A stretch of DNA of 64,000 bases, taken from NCBI GenBank assembly GCA_000277445.1, contig AJWJ01000018.1:31002-95001 (forward strand), given 5' to 3'. This stretch comes from Polysphondylium violaceum. Its lineage: Eukaryota; Evosea; Eumycetozoa; Dictyosteliales; Dictyosteliaceae. Made by a program: the position numbers and the translations under genes. The notes beneath the pieces were generated by a model. It searched no databases, was not told the DNA's origin, and saw only the letters and a program-made list of their open reading frames with translations. Positions within the stretch are counted from its first letter, which is position 1. Each line of letters opens with the position of its first letter. Positions 21,671 to 31,152 of the stretch are shown here, in pieces.

Positions 21671-23302
21671 ATGGAGCATAATAATGTTAATACTAATGAT
21701 GTTGGTCAACAACAAACAGCTACAGCAACAACAACAACAAATAAAGTAATAATGGATAATAAAACACGTGATAGTAAATTAAAATTTGTAGAAACAGAAA
21801 TGAATGTTTTAAATCTTCGACAAGATTGTATGATGCAATTTAAAGAGAAAGCCGTCTATGATCATTTATTAAAATACTATACAGAGGATCACTTAAAAAA
21901 GATACAAGTGGCTTGTTCACAAACTCAACTCTATACATCAATTCGTATAAATTCAATTCTTACCAATAGAGATCAAGTAATCACAGATTTAAGAAATCAT
22001 TTTACCAGCAACAACAACAATAGTAATAATCAATTTACATCCTTTTTATCATTTACAGATATTTTAAAAGAAAAGAATAATGGCGGCAACAGTATAGATA
22101 ATAATGCAGATAATGATAGAATTATCAAGAGTTTAAATAATGATACAATATTTATTAAAACAGAAGGACCTTTTATTCCACTACCAGAGTATCCTCAGAT
22201 TGTTGTAGACTTGTTGTGTGGAGAATCAGTGCTCAGAGGCAGTCATGTATTTGCACCAGGTGTTATGGCATCTGAGAGGTATTTGAGAAAAGGTAATTTG
22301 GTATCAGTATTTATGGATGCAAGTAATAATGGATTCCCTTTTAGTAGAGGTCATGTCATTGATAATTGCTATGGCCAGAAATGTGTGTTTGTTGGAAATG
22401 GTGTCTGTCAAATGGACAGAAACGAGATGTATCAAACCAAATATGGCGTTGCTATCGAGATTACTGAAAGAATATGGAGTTGTCCTCCATTGAATGGTGT
22501 GTTGCCCGATAAAATATTCCTCCAACACCTTCCATCCATCATCACTGTCTACCAATTGGATCCTAAACCAGGCGAAAAGATACTTGATATGTGTGCCGCA
22601 CCTGGAGGCAAAACTACACTCATTGCTAGTTTGCTACATAGTAATAAGGGCAATGGCGGTAGTACTGCTGTTGGTGATGAAAAACAAGCTACCATTATTG
22701 CATTAGACAAGAATAAGAGTAAAGTTAAAAAGATAGAGGAACTGTGCACCAGATTGTCTTTGGACAAGTATGTTAAATGCCTCACCAAGGACTCATCCAA
22801 ACTATTACCTCAACACGTGGACATCAATAACCCCAACAACAAAGACCACCTCGAGCTGTTTAAAGAAGGATCCTTTGACAAGATTTTATTGGACGGTCCC
22901 TGCTCAGGGTTGGGCGCCAGACCCAGATTCAGAGAAGATTGTCCCATCATCGACACAACCAACACAGCATCTTTCCAAAGAGCATTGCTTAAAAATGCAA
23001 TTGGACTCTTAAAAGTTGGCGGTCTGTTGGTCTATTCGACATGTACTATTAATCCCTGCGAAAACGAAGAAAACGTTGCCTTTGTGTTGAACAATTATCC
23101 CCAAATGAAGCTTGTGTCTCAGGTGCCCCACATCGGCCAACACGGTCTCAAAGGATGTGGTTTGTCTGAGCCTGATCGCCTCCTAGTGCAAAGATTTGAT
23201 CCATCTGATGACTCAATTGGCACCATTGGTTTCTTTATTGCAAGATTTACAAAAATAAACACAGACACTCCAACTCCAACTTTACTAACAGAGGGAGTTT
23301 AG
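21671..23302 (+). CDS. nsun6: NSUN6-type tRNA (cytosine-5) methyltransferase
   Basis: One exon of 543 aa from the ATG at 21671. A PUA domain with VDLLCGESVLRGSHVFAPGV and GNGVCQM sits inside the N-terminal half, an arrangement special to NSUN6 among NOL1/NOP2/sun enzymes. The Rossmann core has LDMCAAPGGKT (near residue 307), the release Cys411 in DGPCSGLG and the nucleophile Cys458 in YSTCT. It ends with IGFFIARF, as in the animal protein. Human NSUN6 methylates C72 of tRNA-Cys and tRNA-Thr. N and T runs near the start, and an N-rich insert at about 120-155, are dictyostelid additions. Very confident. Confidence 0.94.
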   Translation: MEHNNVNTNDVGQQQTATATTTTNKVIMDNKTRDSKLKFVETEMNVLNLRQDCMMQFKEKAVYDHLLKYYTEDHLKKIQVACSQTQLYTSIRINSILTNRDQVITDLRNHFTSNNNNSNNQFTSFLSFTDILKEKNNGGNSIDNNADNDRIIKSLNNDTIFIKTEGPFIPLPEYPQIVVDLLCGESVLRGSHVFAPGVMASERYLRKGNLVSVFMDASNNGFPFSRGHVIDNCYGQKCVFVGNGVCQMDRNEMYQTKYGVAIEITERIWSCPPLNGVLPDKIFLQHLPSIITVYQLDPKPGEKILDMCAAPGGKTTLIASLLHSNKGNGGSTAVGDEKQATIIALDKNKSKVKKIEELCTRLSLDKYVKCLTKDSSKLLPQHVDINNPNNKDHLELFKEGSFDKILLDGPCSGLGARPRFREDCPIIDTTNTASFQRALLKNAIGLLKVGGLLVYSTCTINPCENEENVAFVLNNYPQMKLVSQVPHIGQHGLKGCGLSEPDRLLVQRFDPSDDSIGTIGFFIARFTKINTDTPTPTLLTEGV

Positions 23303-23398
23303 TTGATTAGCTAATTAACAAGTATTGCTTTTATTTATATTTTATTTTGAATAACAAATTGTGTGATTGGGGTGATAAAATTAGTAGAGAGAATTAAA

Positions 23399-24226
23399 CT
23401 AATTAACCAAGAATGATGGATCACAGTAGTACTTTGGACATCCATTTGGTTTGGAGTTGAATGAAACAAGAGAATAGTTTGTGTCGCACACGGGGATACT
23501 AAGTGTGCAGATTCCTTCGGCCACACATCCCTCAAACTTTAGACAACGGTCCACTTGTCTGGAAAAGGCAGGGACATGACCGGCGGTGCATTTGGGGAGA
23601 GGCAAGGCCTTGCATGGTTTCTTTGGATCAGGAAGTCTGATAAACACACTGCTTGCCTCTAAAAACTTTTTCTTGCCAATGGCCCCAAGGAGAATGGAAT
23701 CTGTCTTGACCTTTGCCTCTAACCATTCCTTATGAATATGACTGACATTGGTAGAGAATTGTTCAATCACTCCACTGACTTTTTCCTTTTTGCCAGTGTT
23801 GAGCTCAACGATATAGTCCTTTTTCTTTTCATTGTGGTAGACATAGTATCGGAGCTTGGAATCCTTTTTGGCGATGGCGGGGAGACATCTGGTGATATCG
23901 GATACATGGAACTGATCCTTCTTTAGTGTGCCCCCAACGACGTATTGGTCGCTGTTGGTGTCGTTGATGGTTGTGGTGTGTTTGTCATAGTCGAGTGCCA
24001 TGACATAGATCTCTTTACTGTCGCCAGAATTGACTTGCTTCAAGAACCAACCGCCACATGATGCACACTTTCGGTAGTCCTTTCTCAAAGTGTAGTAAAG
24101 TGTTTTCTTTGTATGGTGCTTTTTCACCTTTTCAACGGCATCTGTGTTTTCTGTCACGGTCTCTGTGGCATAGATCCCAATGACTAATAATAGTAAAATG
24201 AAAATGATACTTTTTGTAGATATCAT
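23399..24226 (-). CDS. Secreted Cys-rich protein, DUF6748-like N-terminal half
   Basis: A single exon of 275 aa. The signal peptide is MISTKSIIFILLLLVIGIYA. The phrase YYTLRKDYRKCASCGGWFLKQVN resembles a domain (DUF6748) that I recall from myxobacterial secreted proteins (CGGxFVKRVN). The C-terminal 80 residues carry about ten Cys in short spacing (CKALPLPKC, CLKFEGC, CDTNY), fitting disulphide bonds. No enzyme motif is visible. One or two N-linked sites (NVS, NYS) fit secretion. The 3' end is 96 bp from the convergent NSUN6 stop. The domain link is from memory of the motif and should be tested by profile search. Confidence 0.65.
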   Translation of the reverse strand: MISTKSIIFILLLLVIGIYATETVTENTDAVEKVKKHHTKKTLYYTLRKDYRKCASCGGWFLKQVNSGDSKEIYVMALDYDKHTTTINDTNSDQYVVGGTLKKDQFHVSDITRCLPAIAKKDSKLRYYVYHNEKKKDYIVELNTGKKEKVSGVIEQFSTNVSHIHKEWLEAKVKTDSILLGAIGKKKFLEASSVFIRLPDPKKPCKALPLPKCTAGHVPAFSRQVDRCLKFEGCVAEGICTLSIPVCDTNYSLVSFNSKPNGCPKYYCDPSFLVN

Positions 24227-24920
24227 TTTTAGAAATTTATATATTTATTTGAGTGTGTATTTGTATAAATTAAAATTATCTCTGTTGTGTTGGAGGTATT
24301 TGTATTTCTAAATTTAAATGAAAAAATAAATTAAATTTTGTGTGTCAAATTGGTTTTAATATGTAAAATAACCACCAACACCTTGGGTCTAATAATAGGA
24401 ATCTATTGATTTTTTTCATGTTTTTTGGTGGTGGTGTGGTTAAAAGTGTGGGAAATTATTTATTATTGTTGATTTTTGAGCCCTCCAATTAGAGTATTGG
24501 GCAATGCCTGGCTATTTAGCAGCATTATCATTGATGAAATTATAAAAAAACCTCCTTTTATTTATTCATTTTCCTATATCTTTATTTTTTTTTTTTATTA
24601 TTTACTAAAAATGCATTCACCGGAACAGACCATTTTACATCTTGGATTGAGCTCAAAAATTATATAACTGTGTCACACTTAAATATAAATGCAAACCTAT
24701 TATAGACAACACGGTTGTGGGTGTGTGTACATATTTGAGTGTTGGGTCCCAATGTAAACTAGATATATTTCCACAAAGGTAGTTTTCTTATCTTTTTTTC
24801 AATTTTTTTTTTTTTTTATTTTTTAAATTTTTTTTTAATTTTCACAACACGAAGGAAAAAGTTAAAATCATTCTCTTTTGTGTTGTGTTGGTTTCGTTTG
24901 AGTCGAATTCGAATGTATGA
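24227..24920. other. Divergent intergenic region
   Basis: A+T-rich DNA between the secreted protein (minus) and the TRIM37-like gene (plus). A moderately GC-rich patch at about 24477-24525 (CCCTCCAATTAGAG...GGGCAATGCC) stands out. A tiny 18-codon frame starting MHSPEQTILHL at 24611 is present but unsupported. Long T runs lie at 24790-24835. Confidence 0.45.
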
Positions 24921-27900
24921 ATGACAGGTTCAAATAAAACAAGTTTACAAGAAACGATTCAAGATATTATAAAATGTAGCATATGTTTAAGTAACACACC
25001 CCAGATACCAAGATTTTGTCCAAAATGCTCTGCACTCTATTGTTTGGAATGCATTGAGCGTTGGATCGACACAAATCCTACATGTCCCGCGTGTCGGGAT
25101 AACCTCAGTCATGAGACTTTAAATTCAAATTTAATCGTATCAAATATTCTTAGTGTATGTATGATGATGGATGATGATGATGATGATGAGTGGTGAGTGA
25201 CGACGTGACTTGACTCGTTCGCTCGTTTTAAACATATAAAGACGTGATATTAACTTTTGGGATATCCTTACCTCTTAGGAATTAACAAAGAATCAGCAAC
25301 TACAATTACAATCGTCACAATCGTCACACACAACAGTAACCACAACTACAACAACTACAACAACATTGATAGATAACACACAACAACCACAGGATCTATG
25401 TCTCTATCATGGATATGAAAGACTCTATTATTGTACAAATTGCCAGGAACCCATTTGTAGTGATTGTGCATTATTTAGACATATGGATCATAAAATTGAA
25501 AAGTTATCGGTAAATTTCAACAAGAATCTAGAGATATTAAAGATTGAAGAAGAAGCTTTAAAGTTTGTATATAAATATATCTACTACGAGTCAATATCAT
25601 CAATCTATTAACAATAGGAATCAATCAATAGAAAAAGACAAGAAGAGTTGATAGAGTTGAATTCATTTTTAGAATCAGATGCAGGTATACTATTTAAAAA
25701 TAAAGCGCAAATTGAAAAAGAAGTATCAAAGATTACCAGTGCTATTAAATACAGATTAAGAGAAGATTTTGAATCAAGATATTCAATTATTTTAAGTAAG
25801 TCGTTAAATAGAGAGAGATGAACTATAGTAAATATTAATCAAACAAACAACAATAATATAGAATCTCAAGAAAAGATAAATGATGAATTGAATCATTTAG
25901 ATAATGTCTATAGTGATTTACTCAACCATTATAGAAAATCACCATCATCATTTGTACTTTCAAGCTCTGAATTTATCACAACACTACAAGATGTTCACAA
26001 GAATTCCATTGAAGACATTTATAAGCCCATCAATACAGATTTAAATTCAGAATTGGTACCACCATTTGAACATAGATTACTTAGATTTGAAAACTTTTTA
26101 AGTTTAAATGGTGATCTCTTTAGCAGTCGAATATCATTCTATGGCATGACATGGGAGATTAAATGCGGAATCGAAGACGACGACTGTTTTTTGAATTTAA
26201 AAGTACTGGAATGCAATTCCGAGGGAAAGTATCTCTATATGGTGACCATTATCAATCAGAAATCAAATGTAAACAAACTCATCGAATTTGATCTCCCCTT
26301 TCAAGCCGGTGAAACTTTTTATATCCCAAACTTCTCATCCAAACAAAATCTAGTATGTATTGTCGTGATATATCTAAATAGATACTATTGTTGAGTTACT
26401 AATCATGTATTTGCATTCATATAGATTGACGAAGGATTTATTAATCCAGAGAATGATGTTTTGTTACTTCAGTTTTCATTTAGACCACAAAACTATTATT
26501 ACTATAGTTTGGATTTAAAACATTATATAAATATGTTGGAATCTAGATCTTTAAACAGAAATGATGATGATATAAATAGTGGCAATAATAATAATAGTAA
26601 TAGTAACAATAATGGTGGCGTTGTTGAAACTACAATCACTAAATATTCAGATCGTTCAAATTTAGATTTTGATAAAAGCTTTTTCAATGATTTGGATATA
26701 AATGATATCAATGATATCAATATCAACAACAATAATATAAATGCCATCCTACCCAAAGATTCGTTATCATCAATATTAACTAGAAATAATAATAATATAA
26801 ATAACAATAGTAGTAATAATATAAATAATAGATTAACATTGATCAATGTTAGTAAACTATTGGATCATGATAGTGATACAGATAGTGAAAATGATGATGA
26901 CGATACCGATAGTGATACAGATAGTGATAGCGAAGAAATCATTGAAGATTTTGATTTCAATACAAATCATCTCATGCCACCATCTATGACCGACAATCAA
27001 GAAAGTTTTGAAGATGATAGTGATATCAATCTATATGATGATATAGATGATATTGCTCAAGATCAAGATGATGATGATGATGATGACGACGATGATGATG
27101 ATTTTGGTCAAGACGATGATGAACAAGATAATCGAAATATTATTGGCCATCATGCATTAACTGAATCAAATCAAGAAGATGAAGAAGAAGACGACAATCA
27201 AGATGAAGACGATGAAACAAATGATGATGACGATGATAATGATCAAGATGATGATGATGAAGATGACGATGATGATGATGAAGATGGATTTTCAGAATCT
27301 TCAAATGTATCCTCTATAGAATCATCCTCATTGGTTTCACCATTTGACACTGATGAAGATTTGAATTCCATGCTTATGCTCTCATCTTCGCTTGGCAATA
27401 GAAAGAATATAAAGAGATATAGTTTACCAATCCAAAGTACCACCAACAATAACATCATCAATAGCAACAACAACAACAACAACAACAATTGCAATAACGG
27501 GAGCAATAGTAAACAGTATCCATATAGTATAAGAAATCGTAGAGTATTTAATGATCTGATGAAAAGGATAAACAAGAGAAACGATGAAATCGACAATGTA
27601 AATCATAATATTAAAAATAGTATCGAACAAATCAATCTATGTAATCCTTTACTCGATGGCTATATAGAAAAAAGAAATCGTAGTCAGGAAACAAGACGTA
27701 ATAGTTTTCATGGCAACAGCAGTAGTAGCATTGTAGATATCATTAAAAGTAACAATAGTCATAGTAGTAATAATAGTAAACCAAAAGAAGCCATAACAGT
27801 TGATCAATTGGAAAACAAACTTTTTAATGTTTCTCTTGTAAATAATAATAACGGCGATGACGACGACGACGACGACGACCAAGATGAACAAAAACAAGAG

Positions 27901-28878
27901 CAAGAACAAAAACAAAAACAACTATTGGATCCATTATTTTTACAATCACATGAAAATACAGAGAATGAAGACTTTTATCAAGAAACAACCACAGAAACAG
28001 AAAATAACAATGATCATGATGGTGGTGAAAGTGAATTTGATAGTAATAAGAGTTATGAAGGAAGCACAAAGAATTCTGATGAAAACTATTCAGATTTTGA
28101 TGAAAATGATTATGAAGATGAAAATGACTATGATCAAGATAAACATTTACAAGAACTTAATCATTCTTTTTATAATCCAACCATAGATGTATATTATAAG
28201 AACCAAAATAATAATATTAGTAGTAATGTTAATAATAATAATAATAATAGTATCAATAATATCATTAATGATAATAATGATGATGATGACGATGATGATA
28301 ATATGGGTGACAGTGATAGTGATCCCGATGAAGAAAACGATGATGACAATGATGATAATACAGGAGATACAATTACCGATGATGATACTACAGACTATGA
28401 CGAACCTTTAATTTATCAAAACTTTGATTTTCCTCCAAACTCAATTACTACACAAGCCTCTGTACTAGTAACTACGACAATAGACTCTTCCTCTTCTTCC
28501 TCTTCTTCTTCCTTTTCCTCCTCTTCCTCTTCTTCCTCTTCAACTTATAGTTCAGAATCAGAGGTAGATGATAATGTTGATAACAATAACAATGATAACG
28601 ATACTCTATATCAAGACGAAGATGAAATTATAAACATTGATCCAAAGAATCTTCAAAAAATATCACCTATCCTCAGAGCCATGGCAGCTCAAGATTTAGA
28701 AAGAATTAAAAAATTGGAAGAACAAGAAGAACAAGAACAAGAACAAGAAGCACAATTAGAAGAAACTAATGATAATGATAATGACAACAATGATCAACAA
28801 GATCAAGAATACAATTGTCAAACCAAAACCAACACCAATACCACAATTAAGACTAATAGTAATAGTAGTTTCAATTAA
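24921..28878 (+). CDS. TRIM37-like RING/B-box/coiled-coil/MATH E3 ubiquitin ligase with acidic tail
   Basis: Five exons, 24921-25154, 25279-25566, 25618-25795, 25862-26352 and 26425-28878, are phase-consistent and give 1214 aa. RING at about 19-58 (CSICLSNTPQIPRFCPKC...CPAC). B-box at about 118-153 (CLYHGYERLYYCTNCQEPIC). A coiled coil runs to about 300. A linker, SELVPPFEHRLLRFENFLSL, is close to human TRIM37 ([20 protein letters not shown]). MATH/TRAF domain at about 305-430. The last 780 residues are an N/D/E/S-rich disordered tail; human TRIM37 also has a long acidic Ser-rich tail. As in TRIM37, the usual RING His position is not His and an extra CPxC precedes it. TRIM37 is a ubiquitin ligase acting in centrosome and peroxisome control. 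The five-domain order makes orthology likely; function here is inferred. Confidence 0.85.
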
Positions 28879-28940
28879 ACCTTTTTCTTAAGAAATAAAC
28901 ATTGTATATATAAACAAACTCGTCCTATTAAACTATTTAT

Positions 28941-29836
28941 TTACTCAATATCTTTGTTGGGGAATAAACTGGATCTATAATATTTTAATTCTTGTATACT
29001 TTCTTCAATGTCGTCTAAAGCTCTATGAGTATTTTGTTTTTGTGGTGATTGTTTTAAAATATTTGGAAACCATCGTTTTGCACACTCTTTGATAGAGGAT
29101 ACATCTATGACTCTGTAATGAAAGTATTGTGAAAACAATGGCATTTCCTTTTCTAAAAAGTTTCTATCTGTACCGATTGAATTACCTGCGAGTGGCACTG
29201 TACGTTTGTCGATATGCTTTTTCACAAAATCCACCATAATCTGCTCGGCCTCTTTTGTCGATATCTTTGAGTCTTGAACTTTTTTAGTAAGACCAGACTA
29301 TTTCCCGGTGTATATCATCATTATTAGTAAATTAAAATGGATATTGATCATGACTACTGTCGCATTGATTAAAATACTTACACCTCCATGTGTTTTGGTG
29401 CACCAGTCATCCATTGAATTTAACAATTCGTCAGATTGATGAATAACTATATCTGGTCCTTTCTCAATGATATTTAAATCTTTATCTGTAATAATACATG
29501 CCTAAAATAGAAAAATTAAAAAAAATTAAAAAAATTAGTCATATGCAATCTCATCAATGCCTGTGATTGATGAATATCTATATCTCTATATCTATATCTA
29601 TATCTATATACCATCTCTATGATTGCATCTTTTTTTAAATCGAGGCCTGTCATCTCTAAGTCCACCCACAAAATACGTTGTGATCTCTCTGTATTACTCA
29701 TCTCTTTATCTTTATCTATATCTGTATTGAATACACTATTACTATTTATAGAATACGGTGTTGTTGTATAATATTTGTTTTTCGAATATATTGCAATATC
29801 TTTAAATATCTTTTTATGCAACACTCTTGAAAACAT
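28941..29836 (-). CDS. rexo2: Oligoribonuclease (REXO2/Orn), DEDDh exonuclease
   Basis: Three exons on the minus strand, 29836-29612, 29501-29382 and 29297-28941, give 233 aa. The core starts [13 protein letters not shown], with the ExoI Asp and Glu. It passes through [20 protein letters not shown] and [19 protein letters not shown] (ExoII), and ends with the ExoIII HRALDDI. The first about 50 residues are basic, Ser/Asn-rich and poor in acids ([20 protein letters not shown]), a likely mitochondrial targeting sequence. Orn degrades 2-5-nt RNA to mononucleotides in mitochondria and cytosol. Intron 1 begins in a (TATATC)n repeat. The stop lies only 62 bp from the convergent TRIM37-like stop. 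Confidence 0.92.
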
Positions 29837-30269
29837 AATTTGTTTGTTTTTTTTTTTTTTTTTTATTTTTTAATTTTGGGAATAGGGGTGGAAAGGGAGT
29901 ATCTCATAGAGCGTGGGATTATTTGTTTGCTTAAAACACTGTAGTTCATCTGCTAATTTAATTTTTATTATAATTTTCTCATATTTAGTAAACATGGGTG
30001 ATTGAAAACTAATTCAATTATCAATGAGTGAGTTTTTAACCAACATCACCCTTTTGCATTATTTTAATATACAGAGTCTCGTTACTTTTCGTAAAATACG
30101 AATTTCATACTCGCCCACCTATTTTTTCTTATTTTTTTTTCATTTTTTTTTTTTCATTTTTTGATTTTTTTTTTTTTTTCTAAAAATTTCTCGCACTAGG
30201 GTCATCAAAAGAATTTTGTCGATTTTTTTCGTTCCTTTTTGCTCCTCATACAAAATCAATTAAATCAAA
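29837..30269. promoter_or_regulatory. Divergent promoter, oligoribonuclease and eS30
   Basis: A 433-bp gap between head-to-head starts. It holds T runs at 29849-29862 and 30125-30180 and GC-rich words CATACTCGCCCACC (30107-30120) and CTCGCACTAGGG (30190-30201) set in A+T-rich DNA. The latter lies about 70 bases before the eS30 ATG. The assignment to eS30 expression is inference. Confidence 0.45.
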
Positions 30270-30931
30270 ATGGGTATGTATAATTTTATACCTACATGTT
30301 GTGTTTGTCTATGTGTGATGATGATAATAGCAATTGAAAATATAAGATGATCTGGTTGAATTTAAAACAGCCATTTTAAAAGAAACAAACAAACAGAGGA
30401 ATTTTATACAACAACTTTGGTAGAGATAGTATGTGTTGGGAATTTACGAAAAAAAAAAAAAAAGAATAATCAACAACAATTATAAATTGAAATATATATG
30501 TTTAGTTATAAAACACAGAGTGATTCAGTAACAGCATTTTACATTTACAATGGTGAAAAGAATATAGTAGTTTTATGTGACGACGATTAATAATCAATTA
30601 TTTTTCAATGAGAAAAGAATGAGATTATATTTCATAATGTAGATCATACACACACATAGATAATACATAGATGAATTTATACGTTTTTAAAAAAAAAAAC
30701 AAATCACTTACATTATTTTTTTAAACACAAATAGGTAAGGTACATGGTGGTTTGAATCGTGCTGGTAAAGTCAGAAACGCTACTCCAAAAGTAGAAAAGA
30801 AAGAAAAAAAGAAGCCAAAGGTTGGTCGTGCTAAAAAGAGAATGTTGTTCAACCGTAGATACGTCAACGTTGCCATCGGTTTCGGTAAAAAGAAGGGTTA
30901 CAACACTCAAAACATCCCAACTGTTGCCTAA
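30270..30931 (+). CDS. rps30: 40S ribosomal protein eS30
   Basis: Exon 1 is just ATGG (30270-30273). After a 461-bp intron, exon 2 (30735-30931) completes 66 aa. The mature protein reads [19 protein letters not shown], then Lys-rich, then [20 protein letters not shown], matching eS30 from yeast to human. The protein sits on the small subunit near the decoding region. No ubiquitin-like FUBI leader is fused, unlike animal FAU. The start/intron layout (ATG G|GTATGT) is common in ribosomal protein genes. The intron is far longer than others in the window and contains protein-like reading frames, noted separately. Confidence 0.95.
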
Positions 30932-31152
30932 ATTTAACAACCTAGATTTAACTGTTTAATAAAAAGCCAATGGTTCTCGACTTGGTTTTGTAAAGAGAAA
31001 AAAGTTGTTTCAATTCATTCCTCTCTGCTCATTCTTGTCGTGTTTCAAAAAAAAAAAATTTTAACACTGTAATTTTTTTTTTTTATTCTTTTTTAAATTT
31101 GAGGTGTGTGTAAAGTGAGGCTTTCAAATAAACTTAAATATTTATTGATTGA

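Noticed and set aside
30274-30734. Box C/D snoRNA in the eS30 intron
   Set aside because: A TGATGA-like word is present near 30317, but I found no paired D box (CTGA) at a suitable distance and no closing stem.
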